Shown: positions 52,592 through 62,590, counted from the stretch's first letter. The stretch: DNA of 64,000 bases from Streptomyces sp. Je 1-332 (GCF_040730185.1 NZ_CP160402.1:186001-250000), one strand, 5' to 3'. Made by a program: numbers and translations. Notes: a model not told the origin generated them from the sequence alone.

Positions 52592-53341
52592 TCAGCCGTT
52601 GCCCAGGCTTCCGTCCAGGAGATCCAGCAGGCGCTCCCAGTGGCGCTTCAGGCCGGAAGCGCTGAAGGCGTCGGTGTCGGCCATGGTGTAGCCGTGGACG
52701 GTGCCGGGGTAGATCTCGGAGGTGTAGGCGACACCTGCGGTGTCCAAAGCCCGGTTGAGTTCGCCGAGGGCCTCGGGCGTCAGGTCCGATTCGGCGTGGC
52801 CGAGGTGCACCTGGGCGGTGATCTTGGAGAGAAGGCGGTGCAGACCGTCGGGCCCGTCCGCGACCACGGGGCAGTGGAATCCGGCGACGGCGGCCACCTG
52901 GCCGGGGTGGGCCGAGGCGGTGCGTATCGCCAGGAGGCCTCCGATGCAGTAGCCGGTCACGGCCACCGGCCCGGCAGCGACCTCGGGTTGGGCGGTGAGG
53001 AACCTGAGGTAGGCGTCCGCGTCGCTCTCGACACGTTCGTCGGCGATGTGCTCGTTGATCAAAGGCATCAGCCGGGCCAGGATGGAGGGCCGGGCCTCTT
53101 CTCCGATGTGCGCGGGAAGTTCGAGCAGCGGCGCCGGGCCGTGACGGTAGAAGTAGTTGGGGACGAGCACGTAGTAGCCGTGCCCGGCCAGTTCGCGGGC
53201 CATCTCTTCCAGAACGGGCCGTATGCCGAAGGCGTCCGCGTACAGCAGCACCCCCGGGTGACGCTCACTGCCGTCGGGAAAGGCGGCGAAAGCGTCGGAC
53301 CGGCCGTCCGGGGTGGGAATCTGCAACGTTTTGGTGGGCAT
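52592..53341 (-). CDS. Dienelactone hydrolase-family protein
   Basis: A 249-residue alpha/beta hydrolase. The nucleophile is the cysteine in GYCIGG near residue 132, as in dienelactone hydrolases, with His in GTVHGYT near residue 214. VLLYADAFGIRPVLEEMA and YVLVPNYFYRHGP match the oxyanion and lid regions. ATG 53341 follows AGGAGA. It cleaves lactones or esters; the substrate is unknown. It stands between the convergent LAL gene and a same-strand LysR gene. Confidence 0.93.
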   Translation of the reverse strand: MPTKTLQIPTPDGRSDAFAAFPDGSERHPGVLLYADAFGIRPVLEEMARELAGHGYYVLVPNYFYRHGPAPLLELPAHIGEEARPSILARLMPLINEHIADERVESDADAYLRFLTAQPEVAAGPVAVTGYCIGGLLAIRTASAHPGQVAAVAGFHCPVVADGPDGLHRLLSKITAQVHLGHAESDLTPEALGELNRALDTAGVAYTSEIYPGTVHGYTMADTDAFSASGLKRHWERLLDLLDGSLGNG

Positions 53342-53529
53342 GACTTCTCCTGTCGTGGTTGATGTGCAGAACCTGAGATCAACAACACGACGGAGGAGGA
53401 GCCCGCGCGGCAGCGCGAGGTCCTCGGTCGAACAGCGGGCCCGGTCCGGCCCCTACGGCGCTCAGGAGAGCACCGGGTAACCGCTCTGTGTGTGGCGCGA
53501 GGCCGTCCCGGTAGTCATCGCCGCGCATC

Positions 53530-54432
53530 CTAGTCCAGCGTCGGCGATGGGTCCTGAAGGGCCGCGACCAGCGTCATGACCTGTGGGTGACGTCGGCGGA
53601 GGATCGTGGCGACACCAATGTGCCGGGTCGGCGTAGGCGGCGCGATGGGGACGGTGCGTATCCCCGTTATCTGCGGGGTCAGTGCGATGGAGGGGATCAG
53701 TGAGATTCCCACGCCTGCGGCGACGAGCGAGCGGGCGAAGAAGTAGTCGGTCGTCGTGCCGCGCACCTCGGGTTCGAAGCCGGCACGTTCGGCGTGGCGG
53801 CGCAGGTAGGCCTCGGTCTTGAGGCAGCCGAGTACCCAGGGTTCGGCGGCCAGTTCAGCGATGTCGAGCGAGGTGCGGTCGGCCAGCCGGTGGGTGTCAG
53901 GCAGGACGACATGCAGAGGATCCTCCATGAGCGTCGTCCACGCCAGGCCGGTGCTCGGGCCGAGCCGGCCCGGCAGCGGGCCGTCGAAGTGGTAGGCGAT
54001 GGCGACGTCCACGGCACCTTGGCGGACCAGTGGCAGGCTGTCCTCGGGCTCGGCTTCCCGGACGTGGACCACGGTGTCGGGGTGGTCGGCGGTCAGGCGG
54101 GCGAGGGCGCCGGGCAGCAGGAGCCTGCCTCCGCTGGTGAAGGTGGCGATGGTGATCTGGGTGCGCCCGCTGCCGAGTTGGTCGACTTGCTGCTTGGCGT
54201 GCACGAGCTCCGCGGCGACCGACTCGGCGGCGCCCACCATGATCACCCCGGCCGGGGTGAGGGTGACCCCGCGGGTGCTGCGCGCGACCACCTGGGCGCC
54301 GAGACTGCGCTCGAGCGCGGCGACGTGCTGGGAGACGGCCGAGGGCGTGAGGTGGAGGACTGCCGCCGCCCGGTTGAAGCTGCCGTGTTCGGCCACTGTC
54401 CGCAGGACCCGGAGCCGCTGCACATCGATCAA
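53530..54432 (-). CDS. LysR-family regulator
   Basis: A 300-residue regulator. The helix-turn-helix lies near residues 4-60 (RLRVLRTVAEHGSFNRAAAV, then SAVSQHVAALERSLGAQVVA), followed by an effector domain (ITIATFTSGGRLLLPGALAR, AAGVGISLIPSIALTPQ). TTG 54432 is chosen as start because AAGGAAAAC lies directly before it; GTG 54423 is possible. It is divergent from the epimerase and aldo-keto reductase genes across only 71 bases and most likely controls them. Confidence 0.92.
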   Translation of the reverse strand: MIDVQRLRVLRTVAEHGSFNRAAAVLHLTPSAVSQHVAALERSLGAQVVARSTRGVTLTPAGVIMVGAAESVAAELVHAKQQVDQLGSGRTQITIATFTSGGRLLLPGALARLTADHPDTVVHVREAEPEDSLPLVRQGAVDVAIAYHFDGPLPGRLGPSTGLAWTTLMEDPLHVVLPDTHRLADRTSLDIAELAAEPWVLGCLKTEAYLRRHAERAGFEPEVRGTTTDYFFARSLVAAGVGISLIPSIALTPQITGIRTVPIAPPTPTRHIGVATILRRRHPQVMTLVAALQDPSPTLD

Positions 54433-54503
54433 CAGTTTTCCTTAATACGTATCCACTAAGTAGTCACTTCTACTGGCAACCATAGGTGGCCAGGATGAGG
54501 GGC
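54433..54503. promoter_or_regulatory. Divergent promoter between LysR and epimerase genes
   Basis: A 71-base AT-richer gap holds AAGGAAAA (LysR ribosome site, minus strand) and the palindrome ATACGTAT (54445-54452). CATAGG near 54481 may be a -10 box for the plus-strand gene. A LysR binding site here would act on both directions. Confidence 0.5.
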
Positions 54504-55481
54504 ATGCAAAGAATCTGCGTGATCGGCGGAAGCCGCTACTTCGGCAAGCTCCTGGTGCAGCGCCTGCAGGCGGCAGGCCACCAGGTCACTGTGATCAACC
54601 GCGGCTCCGTCCCGCCGCCGGCAGGGGTCGAGCACCTCGTCGCCGACCGCGATGACGAGGCCGCCCTGGTCGCCGCGTTGGGCGCCCGCAGCTTCGACGT
54701 GGTCGTGGACCAGGTCTGCTACACCCCGGTGCAGGCCGCCATCGCCGCCCGCGTCTTCAGCGGGCGTACCCAGCGCTACGTCATGACCTCCACGATCGAG
54801 GTCTACGATCCGGCGACCGCCGCACTGCCCGAGATCCCGAGCGGCACACCAATACCTGAACGGACGGTGGATCCGGCCACGTGGCGGGTGCAGACGAATT
54901 TGCCCTGGCACGACGCGGCATACCTGGAGGGGCATTACGCCGAGGGCAAGCGCCAGGCGGAGGCAGTCCTCACGCAGCATCACGGGTTCGATTTCGCCAC
55001 CGTGCGCAGCGCCCATGTCCTGGGCGGCGGCTCCCAGGAGTTCACCGGCCGGCTGGCGCACTACGTCGAACGCATCACCCAGGGAATTCAGGTCACCGTG
55101 CACGCCCATCCGCTGCCCACGGTCTTCATCCATTACCGGGAGCTGGCCGACCTGCTGCTGTGGGCGGCCACGGCCACCGACTTCACCGGGCCGCTCAACG
55201 CATGCTCCGACGGCCCGCTCGACGTCCGCGCCCTGAGTGCCTTGATCGCCACCCAGGTCGGCACCGAGGCCCTCTACCGCACCGTGGGTGCGGGCGTGGG
55301 CGTAGGCGTGGGCGTGGGCGAGCCTGCCTCGCCGTTCTCCTTCGACCGCCACTACGCCATGAGCAACGCCCGCGCGAAAGAACTGGGCTTCCGCTTCTCC
55401 CACACCGCCCAGTGGCTTCCCGAAGCCGTCGCCGAAGCCCTCAGCACACCGTCCGACACCACCGCCACCGCCACCGCCTGA
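54504..55481 (+). CDS. NAD-dependent epimerase/reductase (extended SDR)
   Basis: A 325-residue extended SDR-fold protein. RICVIGGSRYFGKLLVQRLQ at the N-terminus gives the nucleotide motif; SFDVVVDQVCYTPVQAA, YVMTSTIEVYDP and YAEGKRQAEAVL (YxxxK) follow. A Gly/Val repeat (GVGVGVGVG) near residue 270 comes from a GTGGGC tandem in the DNA. ATG 54504 is chosen; ATG 54495 is a near alternative. The next gene begins 13 bases later, so they are co-transcribed. The substrate is unknown; isoflavone-reductase and RNA-binding relatives of the fold exist. Confidence 0.88.
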   Translation: MQRICVIGGSRYFGKLLVQRLQAAGHQVTVINRGSVPPPAGVEHLVADRDDEAALVAALGARSFDVVVDQVCYTPVQAAIAARVFSGRTQRYVMTSTIEVYDPATAALPEIPSGTPIPERTVDPATWRVQTNLPWHDAAYLEGHYAEGKRQAEAVLTQHHGFDFATVRSAHVLGGGSQEFTGRLAHYVERITQGIQVTVHAHPLPTVFIHYRELADLLLWAATATDFTGPLNACSDGPLDVRALSALIATQVGTEALYRTVGAGVGVGVGVGEPASPFSFDRHYAMSNARAKELGFRFSHTAQWLPEAVAEALSTPSDTTATATA

Positions 55482-55494
55482 GGAGCAACCACCC

Positions 55495-56379
<885 letters not shown>

Positions 56380-56430
56380 ACTGACGCGAGCACACCCCGA
56401 GCTCAGGTCCCTTCACGACATCCCTGCCGT

Positions 56431-56468
56431 CGATCGGCATCGATCGCATCGATCGGCATCGGCGGCAT
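56431..56468. repeat. Four near-10-bp tandem repeats
   Basis: CGATCGGCAT, CGATCGCAT, CGATCGGCAT and CGGCGGCAT run head to tail 56 bases before the next gene's start. A period near ten bases places them on one face of the helix, as for regulator iterons. Confidence 0.6.
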
Positions 56469-56523
56469 CGGAACACCCCTGCAAACCGCCGCGCGCCGCC
56501 GACCGGCGCCTATGCTTTGGTCC

Positions 56524-56958
56524 GTGCCGATCCGTCTGTCGCCGCGACTCGCCGCGATCGTGACCGCCCTCCCCCTCCAGCCACATTCCCGGGTGCTCGA
56601 GATCGGGTGCGGGCCCGGGGCGGCCGCGCGAGCGGTCGCGAGCCGGCTCACCACAGGCCACATCCTGGCCATCGACAGGTCCGCAACCGCGATCGCCCAG
56701 GCACGAGCCGCCGCGGTCGAGGAGATCGGATCAGGCCGCATGAGTGTCCGCCAGGTCTCGGCCGAGGACTTCGTCCTGCAACCGCACGAAGAGCCCTACG
56801 ACCTTGTGTTCGCCATCCGTGTCGGCGCCCTCGACGGACGCCACCCCGAGGCCGGACGGCAGGCGATGCGACGTATCGCCGTGGCCACCACGGCGAACGC
56901 GCGGCTCTTCGTCGACGGCGGCGACCCACTACGTGAACTGGCCATCCCGGGGCGATGA
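56524..56958 (+). CDS. Small class I SAM-dependent methyltransferase
   Basis: A 144-residue protein covering the SAM-binding half of a class I methyltransferase: RVLEIGCGPGAAARAVASRL is motif I and GHILAIDRSATAIAQAR is motif II; YDLVFAIRVGALDG follows. It is shorter than typical members and lacks most of the C-terminal substrate part, but the C-terminus is not obviously truncated. GTG 56524 is chosen over ATG 56512 because TATGCT (56511-56516) is a -10-like box seven bases upstream, suggesting a leaderless mRNA. The acceptor is unknown. Confidence 0.8.
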   Translation: MPIRLSPRLAAIVTALPLQPHSRVLEIGCGPGAAARAVASRLTTGHILAIDRSATAIAQARAAAVEEIGSGRMSVRQVSAEDFVLQPHEEPYDLVFAIRVGALDGRHPEAGRQAMRRIAVATTANARLFVDGGDPLRELAIPGR

Positions 56959-56971
56959 ACCGCGGGCCAAG

Positions 56972-57280
56972 TCAGAGATCGCTGTCGATGCCGGTGACGG
57001 CCGGGGGGCCGAGCGGGGCGTCCGGCCCGTTGATGCCCGCTTCCTCCAGAGCCGTCGTGACAAGCCGGGAAGCTTCCAGCTCCGCCTCGTAGCGGTCGGC
57101 GGCCCGCACTTCGAGACGTACCGAGAAACGGCCGCCATCGTCCAGCGTGAGCAGATCCAGGCCCTCGCCCTCACTCACCTCCGTGTGCCGAGAAGCCAGC
57201 CCTCGCTCAAGTGCCGCGCGCGTGGCCTCATCGATGTCGGTGAGGAAGGTGCCGGGGACAGTGATCACAAAGGTGGACAT
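56972..57280 (-). CDS. Small conserved protein of unknown function
   Basis: A 102-residue soluble protein: STFVITVPGTFLTDIDEATR, then LTLDDGGRFSVRLEVRAADR and a C-terminal helical part. It is acidic and has no signal peptide or membrane segment. ATG 57280 follows GAGG (complement of CCTC); a longer upstream frame of about 100 basic residues is rejected. Streptomycetes encode many short proteins of this look, but I cannot name a family. It converges with the methyltransferase. Confidence 0.6.
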   Translation of the reverse strand: MSTFVITVPGTFLTDIDEATRAALERGLASRHTEVSEGEGLDLLTLDDGGRFSVRLEVRAADRYEAELEASRLVTTALEEAGINGPDAPLGPPAVTGIDSDL

Positions 57281-57634
57281 GACGGCTCCTCGCATGGGTG
57301 GTGCTCGTGTGCCACACCTATTTCCCGTCCGCCTAATGACTAACCCAGCACGAACTCTCCTGCGCCGGGCCGACCCTGGGCCACCGTGTCCCGTATGTCC
57401 GGAACCGGGCCTCTCGCCCCTGGTGTCACAAGCGGTTCGATACGCGGCGTGACAAGAGTCGCACCGATGTGTGCGATCAGTGATGGTCCTCTGTGCGTGC
57501 AGGCCCGTGAACTCGGGCTTTACTGTTCGGTAACCCTCACATGAAGCGGATTTCGTGCCTCCGGGCCAGAGATCCACTGCGTGCTAGCGTCCCGGATCGC
57601 CGGGGGGCCGACACAGCGAAGTGAGAGGAATCCC
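57281..57634. other. Gene-free stretch before the MHYT gene
   Basis: No gene, clear promoter pair or hairpin is recognised here beyond the ribosome sites at both ends (GAGAGGAA before 57635; GAGG before 57280 on the complement). Confidence 0.4.
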
Positions 57635-58417
57635 GTGGGTCACATGCACCACATGGCAGGAGGCTGGGCCACTCCGGTCCTGTCGTACGCCATGGCCGTC
57701 GTCGGCGCCGCGCTGGGACTGCGCTGCACCGTGCGCGCCCTGGCAGCCGGGGGGCGTTCCAAGCGGAACTGGCTGATCAGTGCGTCCGTCGCCATCGGCG
57801 CCGGCATCTGGACCATGCACTTCATCGCGATGCTCGGCTACACCGTGGAGGGCACCGCCATCCGCTACGACATTCCGCTGACGCTGCTGAGCCTCGTCGT
57901 CGCCATCGCCGTCGTCGGCGCGGGCGTCTTCACCGCCGGGTACGGAAAGTCCCGGCTGCGGTCCGTCGCGCTGGGCGGTATCGGTACCGGCCTCGGCGTC
58001 GCCGCGATGCACTACATCGGCATGGCAGCCGCTCAACTCAACGGCTCGTTCTCCTACGATCCCGCTCTCGTGGCCGCCTCCGTGCTGATCGCGATCGTCG
58101 CCGCGTCCGCCGCCCTGTGGGCCGCGCTGTCCGTTCGGGGGCCCGCCGTCGCGGCCGTCGCCTCGCTCGTGATGGGCCTGGCGGTGAGCAGCATGCACTA
58201 CACGGGCATGGCCGCCGTCTCGGTGGATGTGCACGCCGGTACCGCGCCGCTGCAAGGCGCGAGCGCCACCGCCTTCATCCTGCCGCTCGCCGTGGTGCTC
58301 GGCTCCTTCCTCTTCTTGACCTGCGCGTTCGTCGCGCTGTCCCCCACGGCGCGTGAGCGCGCCGAGAGCGAGGCCGCGGCCCGCCCGCTGCACGAGGTCG
58401 AACTCCCCGTCGCCTGA
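57635..58417 (+). CDS. MHYT-domain membrane sensor
   Basis: A 260-residue membrane protein with seven predicted helices. Three MHYT-type motifs are WTMHFIAM, AAMHYIGMAA and SSMHYTGMAA; conserved Met and His residues are proposed to bind copper and sense gas molecules or redox state. There is no attached GGDEF/EAL or kinase domain. GTG 57635 follows GAGAGGAA. It stands 145 bases before the conservon on the same strand and may provide its signal, which is inference. Confidence 0.9.
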   Translation: MGHMHHMAGGWATPVLSYAMAVVGAALGLRCTVRALAAGGRSKRNWLISASVAIGAGIWTMHFIAMLGYTVEGTAIRYDIPLTLLSLVVAIAVVGAGVFTAGYGKSRLRSVALGGIGTGLGVAAMHYIGMAAAQLNGSFSYDPALVAASVLIAIVAASAALWAALSVRGPAVAAVASLVMGLAVSSMHYTGMAAVSVDVHAGTAPLQGASATAFILPLAVVLGSFLFLTCAFVALSPTARERAESEAAARPLHEVELPVA

Positions 58418-58562
58418 CCGCAGCCGGGCCGCCCCGACCGCGCCCGCTCTCTCCCTTGCCGCGGCACGCCCTTGCGTCACGCACGCCGGCGCCGCGAATT
58501 CCCCGGGCGCCGACGCCCTGCGCGCCCCACACACTCCTGCACCGCCAAGGAGCCCCTTCGTC

Positions 58563-61034
58563 ATGCCCGCACGCCCTCTGGTGCCCGAACGCTGGCGCCC
58601 CAAATCGATCCGCGCGAAGGTCGTCACCCTGCTGACCGTGCCGGTCCTCTCGCTGATGGCCCTGTGGGGTCACGCGGCCGTCACCACCGCCTCCCAGGTC
58701 TCGTCCACCGAGCAGTTGCGCCAGATCAACGCGACCCTGGTGCGGCCCGTCGCGCACTTCACCTCCGCGGTGCAGGACGAGCGTGCCGCGGCCCTGAAGT
58801 ACCAGGCCACGCCCGGCGGCGCCGCCCGCGACGACTTCGACGCCGCGCAGGCCCGCACCGACAGGGCCGTCACGGCGCTGCGCGCGGGTGTCCGCTCCAG
58901 CAGCACCGACCTCGCCGCCCTCGACGCGGCACTGCCCGGCCGGGTGCGCTCGCTGCTCGCGAGCGCCGGGGAGCTCGGTGAACGGCGCGACAGCACGCGC
59001 GGCGCCTCGGCCGTGCTCTCCGACTACGGCCAGGCCGTCGACCGGGCCTTCGCGGTCCGGTCCAAACTCGCGGGCGCCGATCAGCCGGACCGCGCGTCCG
59101 CCACCCGTACCGTGCTCGAACTGGCCCGCTCCCGCGAGGCGTTGAGCCGTCAGGATGCCGTGCTCGGCGCCGCGCGGGCGAGCGGGACCATGTCCGCGGC
59201 CCACTACCGTACGTTCGTCGGCGATGTCGCACAGGAGCGTGGCTTCGCCGACGCGGCGGTGTCCGACCTGCGGACCGAGGACGCCGCCGCCTACCGCAGG
59301 GTGCTCGACTCCCCCACCGCCTCCGACCTGGCTAGCGCCCAGGACGACATCCTCGCCGCGGGCCCGTCCGGCGCCGCGACCGCCGTGACGGACGCGCGCT
59401 GGCACTCGGCCGCCGGGCCCACCCTGTCCGGGCTCGCCGCCGCGGAGGGGGACGCGATCGACACGGGCGTCGACGCCAAGCCGTACTCCCTGTCGAACCT
59501 CGGCAGTTCCGGCCTCGCCGTACTGCTCGGCCTGCTCGGTGTGATCCTCGCGCTGCTGCTCTCCGTACGCATCGGACGCGGACTCGTCGCCGACCTGACC
59601 GGCCTGCGCAACTCCGCTCTGGAGCTCGCCGCCCATCGGCTCCCGGCCGCCATCCGCCGCATCCACGGCGGTGACACCCTCGACCTGGAGAAGGAGGCGC
59701 CGCTCTCCCACGAACCGGTCCGGGACGAGATCGGCCAGGTCGGCGCGGCGCTGACCACGGTGCAACGCGCCGCCTTGCGCGCCGTCGCGGGCCGCGCCGC
59801 CGTCCTGACGGGCGTCTCCGGCGTGTACGTCAGCCTGGCCCGCCGCAGCCAACTGCTGCTGCACCGGCAACTTGAACTCCTCGACACCATGGAGCGCCGC
59901 ACCGAGAACCCCACGGACCTGGAGGACCTCTTCCGCCTCGACCACCTGACGACGCGGATGCGCCGCCACGCCGAGTCCCTGCTGATCCTCTCCGGCTCCG
60001 CGCCCGGGCGCGCCTGGCGTTCCCCGGTGCCGCTGATCGACGCCGTGCGCGCGGGCATCGCGGAGACCGAGGACATCGAGCGGGTCCACCTGGACGACAT
60101 CCCCGATCTGCGCCTCGCCGGGTCGGCGGTCGCCGACCTCATTCACCTGGTCGCCGAACTCACCGAGAACGCCGCCTCGTACTCGCCGCCGCACACCCCC
60201 GTGATGGTGCGCGCCGAGGAGGTCGGGGCGGGCGCCGTCCTGGAGATCGAGGACCGCGGTCTCGGCATGGGCGACGAGGCACTCGCCGCGGCCAACGAGA
60301 AGATCCAGGCCGCGGACGTGGACCTGCTCGACTCGCGCCAGCTCGGCCTGTTCGTGGTCAACCGCCTCGCCCAGCGCCAGCACATCGAGGTGACGCTGCG
60401 CCGCTCGGTCTACGGAGGCATCACCGCCCTCGTCTTCCTCCCACAGCACCTCCTGGAGGCCCCGCACCCGGGCCTGCGGCCCCTGCCGCAGCGGTCGGAG
60501 GTGGAAGGGTCCGGACCCGCAGCGGCCCTTGCGCCGGGTCTGACGCGCATCCCCACCCAACGGGAGCGCAGCCAACGGCCGACGGCCGCACCGGCACAAG
60601 CACCCGCACCCGCACCCGCACCCGCACCCGCCACGGAACCTCGCCCGACGCGCAGCGACAACCCGGCGCCCCGCCAACTCCCCGGCCACGCCCGGCGCGC
60701 CGCGGCCCAGCGACCGGACAGCCCGGCCAGCCCCACCGCCCGACCCGCTCCGGCACCGGCACCGGCCCAGGCACCGGACGACGAGAGCCAACTGCCCCGC
60801 CGGGTACGCCAGGCCAGCCTCGCGCCCGAACTGCGCACGGACCAGGGCGCGGGCCAGGCCCCCGAACCCGGCCCGCGCGTACGCTCCCCCGAAGCCGCCC
60901 GCGCCACGATGGCGTCGTTGCGCTCCGGTCGGCGCCGCGCCTCCGCCACGCGGGACGAACCGGCCGGCCCACACGCCCCGGGCACCGAGCCCCACCACCG
61001 CACAGCGAACGACGAAGGGTCCCAAGACCGATGA
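58563..61034 (+). CDS. cvnA: Conservon histidine kinase-like protein CvnA
   Basis: An 823-residue membrane sensor of the conservon type. TM1 is at about residues 20-42 and TM2 at about 313-340, enclosing an extracytoplasmic helical sensor domain (nitrate/nitrite-sensor type). An HATPase-like domain follows with ELTENAASYSPP near 530 and EDRGLGMGDEAL near 563. The last 170 residues are a Pro/Ala-rich tail with (AP)n. No phosphoacceptor His motif is evident, as in other CvnA proteins. ATG 58563 is used. Its stop overlaps cvnB by four bases; the complex acts like a G-protein-coupled system. Confidence 0.95.
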   Translation: MPARPLVPERWRPKSIRAKVVTLLTVPVLSLMALWGHAAVTTASQVSSTEQLRQINATLVRPVAHFTSAVQDERAAALKYQATPGGAARDDFDAAQARTDRAVTALRAGVRSSSTDLAALDAALPGRVRSLLASAGELGERRDSTRGASAVLSDYGQAVDRAFAVRSKLAGADQPDRASATRTVLELARSREALSRQDAVLGAARASGTMSAAHYRTFVGDVAQERGFADAAVSDLRTEDAAAYRRVLDSPTASDLASAQDDILAAGPSGAATAVTDARWHSAAGPTLSGLAAAEGDAIDTGVDAKPYSLSNLGSSGLAVLLGLLGVILALLLSVRIGRGLVADLTGLRNSALELAAHRLPAAIRRIHGGDTLDLEKEAPLSHEPVRDEIGQVGAALTTVQRAALRAVAGRAAVLTGVSGVYVSLARRSQLLLHRQLELLDTMERRTENPTDLEDLFRLDHLTTRMRRHAESLLILSGSAPGRAWRSPVPLIDAVRAGIAETEDIERVHLDDIPDLRLAGSAVADLIHLVAELTENAASYSPPHTPVMVRAEEVGAGAVLEIEDRGLGMGDEALAAANEKIQAADVDLLDSRQLGLFVVNRLAQRQHIEVTLRRSVYGGITALVFLPQHLLEAPHPGLRPLPQRSEVEGSGPAAALAPGLTRIPTQRERSQRPTAAPAQAPAPAPAPAPATEPRPTRSDNPAPRQLPGHARRAAAQRPDSPASPTARPAPAPAPAQAPDDESQLPRRVRQASLAPELRTDQGAGQAPEPGPRVRSPEAARATMASLRSGRRRASATRDEPAGPHAPGTEPHHRTANDEGSQDR

Positions 61035-61495
61035 CGCCGACCTACTCCGTCACCAGCGTGGGCGATCCGAGCGACGGCCACGGCGCGACCGGCATCGACT
61101 GGCTCCTGGACGACCTCGTCGACCGCGTCGCGGAGGTGCGGCACGCGATCATGCTCTCCACCGACGGTCTGTGCGTCGGAGCCTCGCAGGCGATGGGCCG
61201 CGACGAGTCCGAGCGCTTCGCCGCCATCGCATCCGGCTTCCACTCCCTCGCCAAGGGTGCGGGCCGGCACTTCGACGCGGGTGGCGTCGTCCAGACCATG
61301 GTCGAGCTGCAGGACGGCTTCCTCTTCGTGGTCGCCGCCGGCGACGGCTCCTGCATCGCGGTCTTCACCGACGGACACGCCGACATCGGCCTGGTGGCAT
61401 ACGAGATGGCCCTGCTGGTCGACCGGGTGCGCGAGCACCTCACCGTGCCCGTGCGCTCGGACGGCGCTCCGACGCCGGACGGCGAGGCCTCATGA
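61031..61495 (+). CDS. cvnB: Conservon roadblock/LC7 protein CvnB
   Basis: A 154-residue roadblock/LC7-fold protein. IDWLLDDLVDRVAEVRHAIM and LSTDGLCVGASQAMGRDESE open the domain, and FLFVVAAGDGSCIAVFTDGH follows. It should act as a GTPase-activating or scaffold partner for CvnD, in complex with CvnA and CvnC at the membrane. Both ends overlap their neighbours by four bases (ATGA), so the proteins are made in fixed ratio. Confidence 0.96.
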   Translation: MTPTYSVTSVGDPSDGHGATGIDWLLDDLVDRVAEVRHAIMLSTDGLCVGASQAMGRDESERFAAIASGFHSLAKGAGRHFDAGGVVQTMVELQDGFLFVVAAGDGSCIAVFTDGHADIGLVAYEMALLVDRVREHLTVPVRSDGAPTPDGEAS

Positions 61496-61938
61496 CGGGC
61501 CGGCCCCCCAACCGCCACCCGGGCGGCCAGGGTGGACCGGGCGAGCGCTCCGCCGAGGCCTGGACCGACCGGTACGACGCGGAGGCCGGCCCCCTGGTCC
61601 GGCTCTACGCCATGACCGCCGGGCGCGCCCGCACGGACAACGGCGCCGAGCGCGTCGACCTGATGGCGATCGTGCGGCCCACATCCGGCACCCCGCGCAG
61701 CCCGCTGCCGCCCGAGCAGCGCGCGCTGTTGGCGCTGAGCGCCCACGGCCCGAGCCCCGTGGCGGACCTCGCATCGGACTCGGGGCTGCCCCTTGGCGTG
61801 GTGCGGGTCCTGCTCGGCGACCTCACGGCCCAGGGCCTGATCCACATCACCCCGCCCGAGTCCACCGCCACCGCCGGGAGCGAACATCCTCCCGCCCATC
61901 TCCTGCGAGAAGTGATCAATGGCCTCCGCGCACTCTGA
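61492..61938 (+). CDS. cvnC: Conservon DUF742 protein CvnC
   Basis: A 148-residue DUF742 protein. A disordered N-terminus (PPNRHPGGQGGPGERS) precedes the domain: PLVRLYAMTAGRARTDNG, then LLALSAHGPSPVADLASDSG and a C-terminal VVRVLLGDLTAQGLIHI, which resembles a winged-helix/MarR-like fold. It joins CvnB and CvnD in the complex. ATG 61492 overlaps the cvnB stop; its 3' end overlaps cvnD by 20 bases. Confidence 0.95.
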   Translation: MTGRPPNRHPGGQGGPGERSAEAWTDRYDAEAGPLVRLYAMTAGRARTDNGAERVDLMAIVRPTSGTPRSPLPPEQRALLALSAHGPSPVADLASDSGLPLGVVRVLLGDLTAQGLIHITPPESTATAGSEHPPAHLLREVINGLRAL

Positions 61939-62515
61939 CCGCACGCGGCACTCGGCGACCGCCGACTTCACCGCGCTCAAGCTCCTGATCGCCGGCGGCT
62001 TCGGCGTCGGGAAGACCACGCTGGTGGAGTCGGTCAGCGAGATCCGCCCCCTGCGTACGGAGGAGCCCCTCACCGAGGCGTCCCGTCCGGTGGACAGCCT
62101 CAAGGGGGTGGCCACCAAGTCCACGACCACGGTCGCCATGGACTTCGGCCGCATCACCCTGCGCGACAACCTCGCCCTGTATCTGTTCGGCACGCCCGGT
62201 CAGGACCGGTTCTGGTTCGTCTGGGACGAGTTGGCCACGGGCAGCCTCGGCGCGGTCGTCCTCGCCGACACCCGCAGGCTCGCGGACTGCTTTCCCGCCG
62301 TGGACTACTTCGAGAGCCGCGGCATCCCGTTCATCGTCGCCGTGAACTGCTTCGACGGGATCCGCAGCCACACCCCCGAGGCCGTGGCCCGCGCCCTCGA
62401 CCTGAACCCGGACACACCCGTCCTGCTGTGCGACGTACGCGAGAGGGAGTCCGGCAAGGAGGTCCTGATCTCCCTGGTCGAACACGTCCTGAGCCGGGAG
62501 CTTGTCACCCACTGA
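61919..62515 (+). CDS. cvnD: Conservon small GTPase CvnD
   Basis: A 198-residue Ras-like GTPase. G1 is GGFGVGKTT at residues 26-34; the G3 position reads FGTPGQDRF and the G4 position NCFD, variants typical of CvnD compared with DxxG and NKxD of classical GTPases. It starts 20 bases inside cvnC. It is probably switched by the CvnA-CvnB-CvnC complex and governs development or metabolism in streptomycetes; the actual output here is unknown. A hairpin terminator follows. Confidence 0.95.
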   Translation: MASAHSDRTRHSATADFTALKLLIAGGFGVGKTTLVESVSEIRPLRTEEPLTEASRPVDSLKGVATKSTTTVAMDFGRITLRDNLALYLFGTPGQDRFWFVWDELATGSLGAVVLADTRRLADCFPAVDYFESRGIPFIVAVNCFDGIRSHTPEAVARALDLNPDTPVLLCDVRERESGKEVLISLVEHVLSRELVTH

Positions 62516-62529
62516 CGCCCTCCGTGACC

Positions 62530-62590
62530 GCCACCCGTCAGTAGCGGTGGCCCGGCGCACATCCGCCCACCGCACGTAGCAGTGGGCGGA
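62530..62590. terminator. Hairpins between convergent cvnD and the reductase gene
   Basis: TCCGCCCAC (62562-62570) pairs with GTGGGCGGA (62582-62590) around an 11-base loop. A smaller stem GCCACC (62530-62535)/GGTGGC (62546-62551) precedes it. Both can work in either direction. Confidence 0.75.

Noticed and set aside
58275..61025. 916-codon open frame opposite cvnA
   Set aside because: It mirrors the codon periodicity of cvnA in GC-rich DNA, is rich in Gly/Arg without domains, and cvnA on the other strand is certain.
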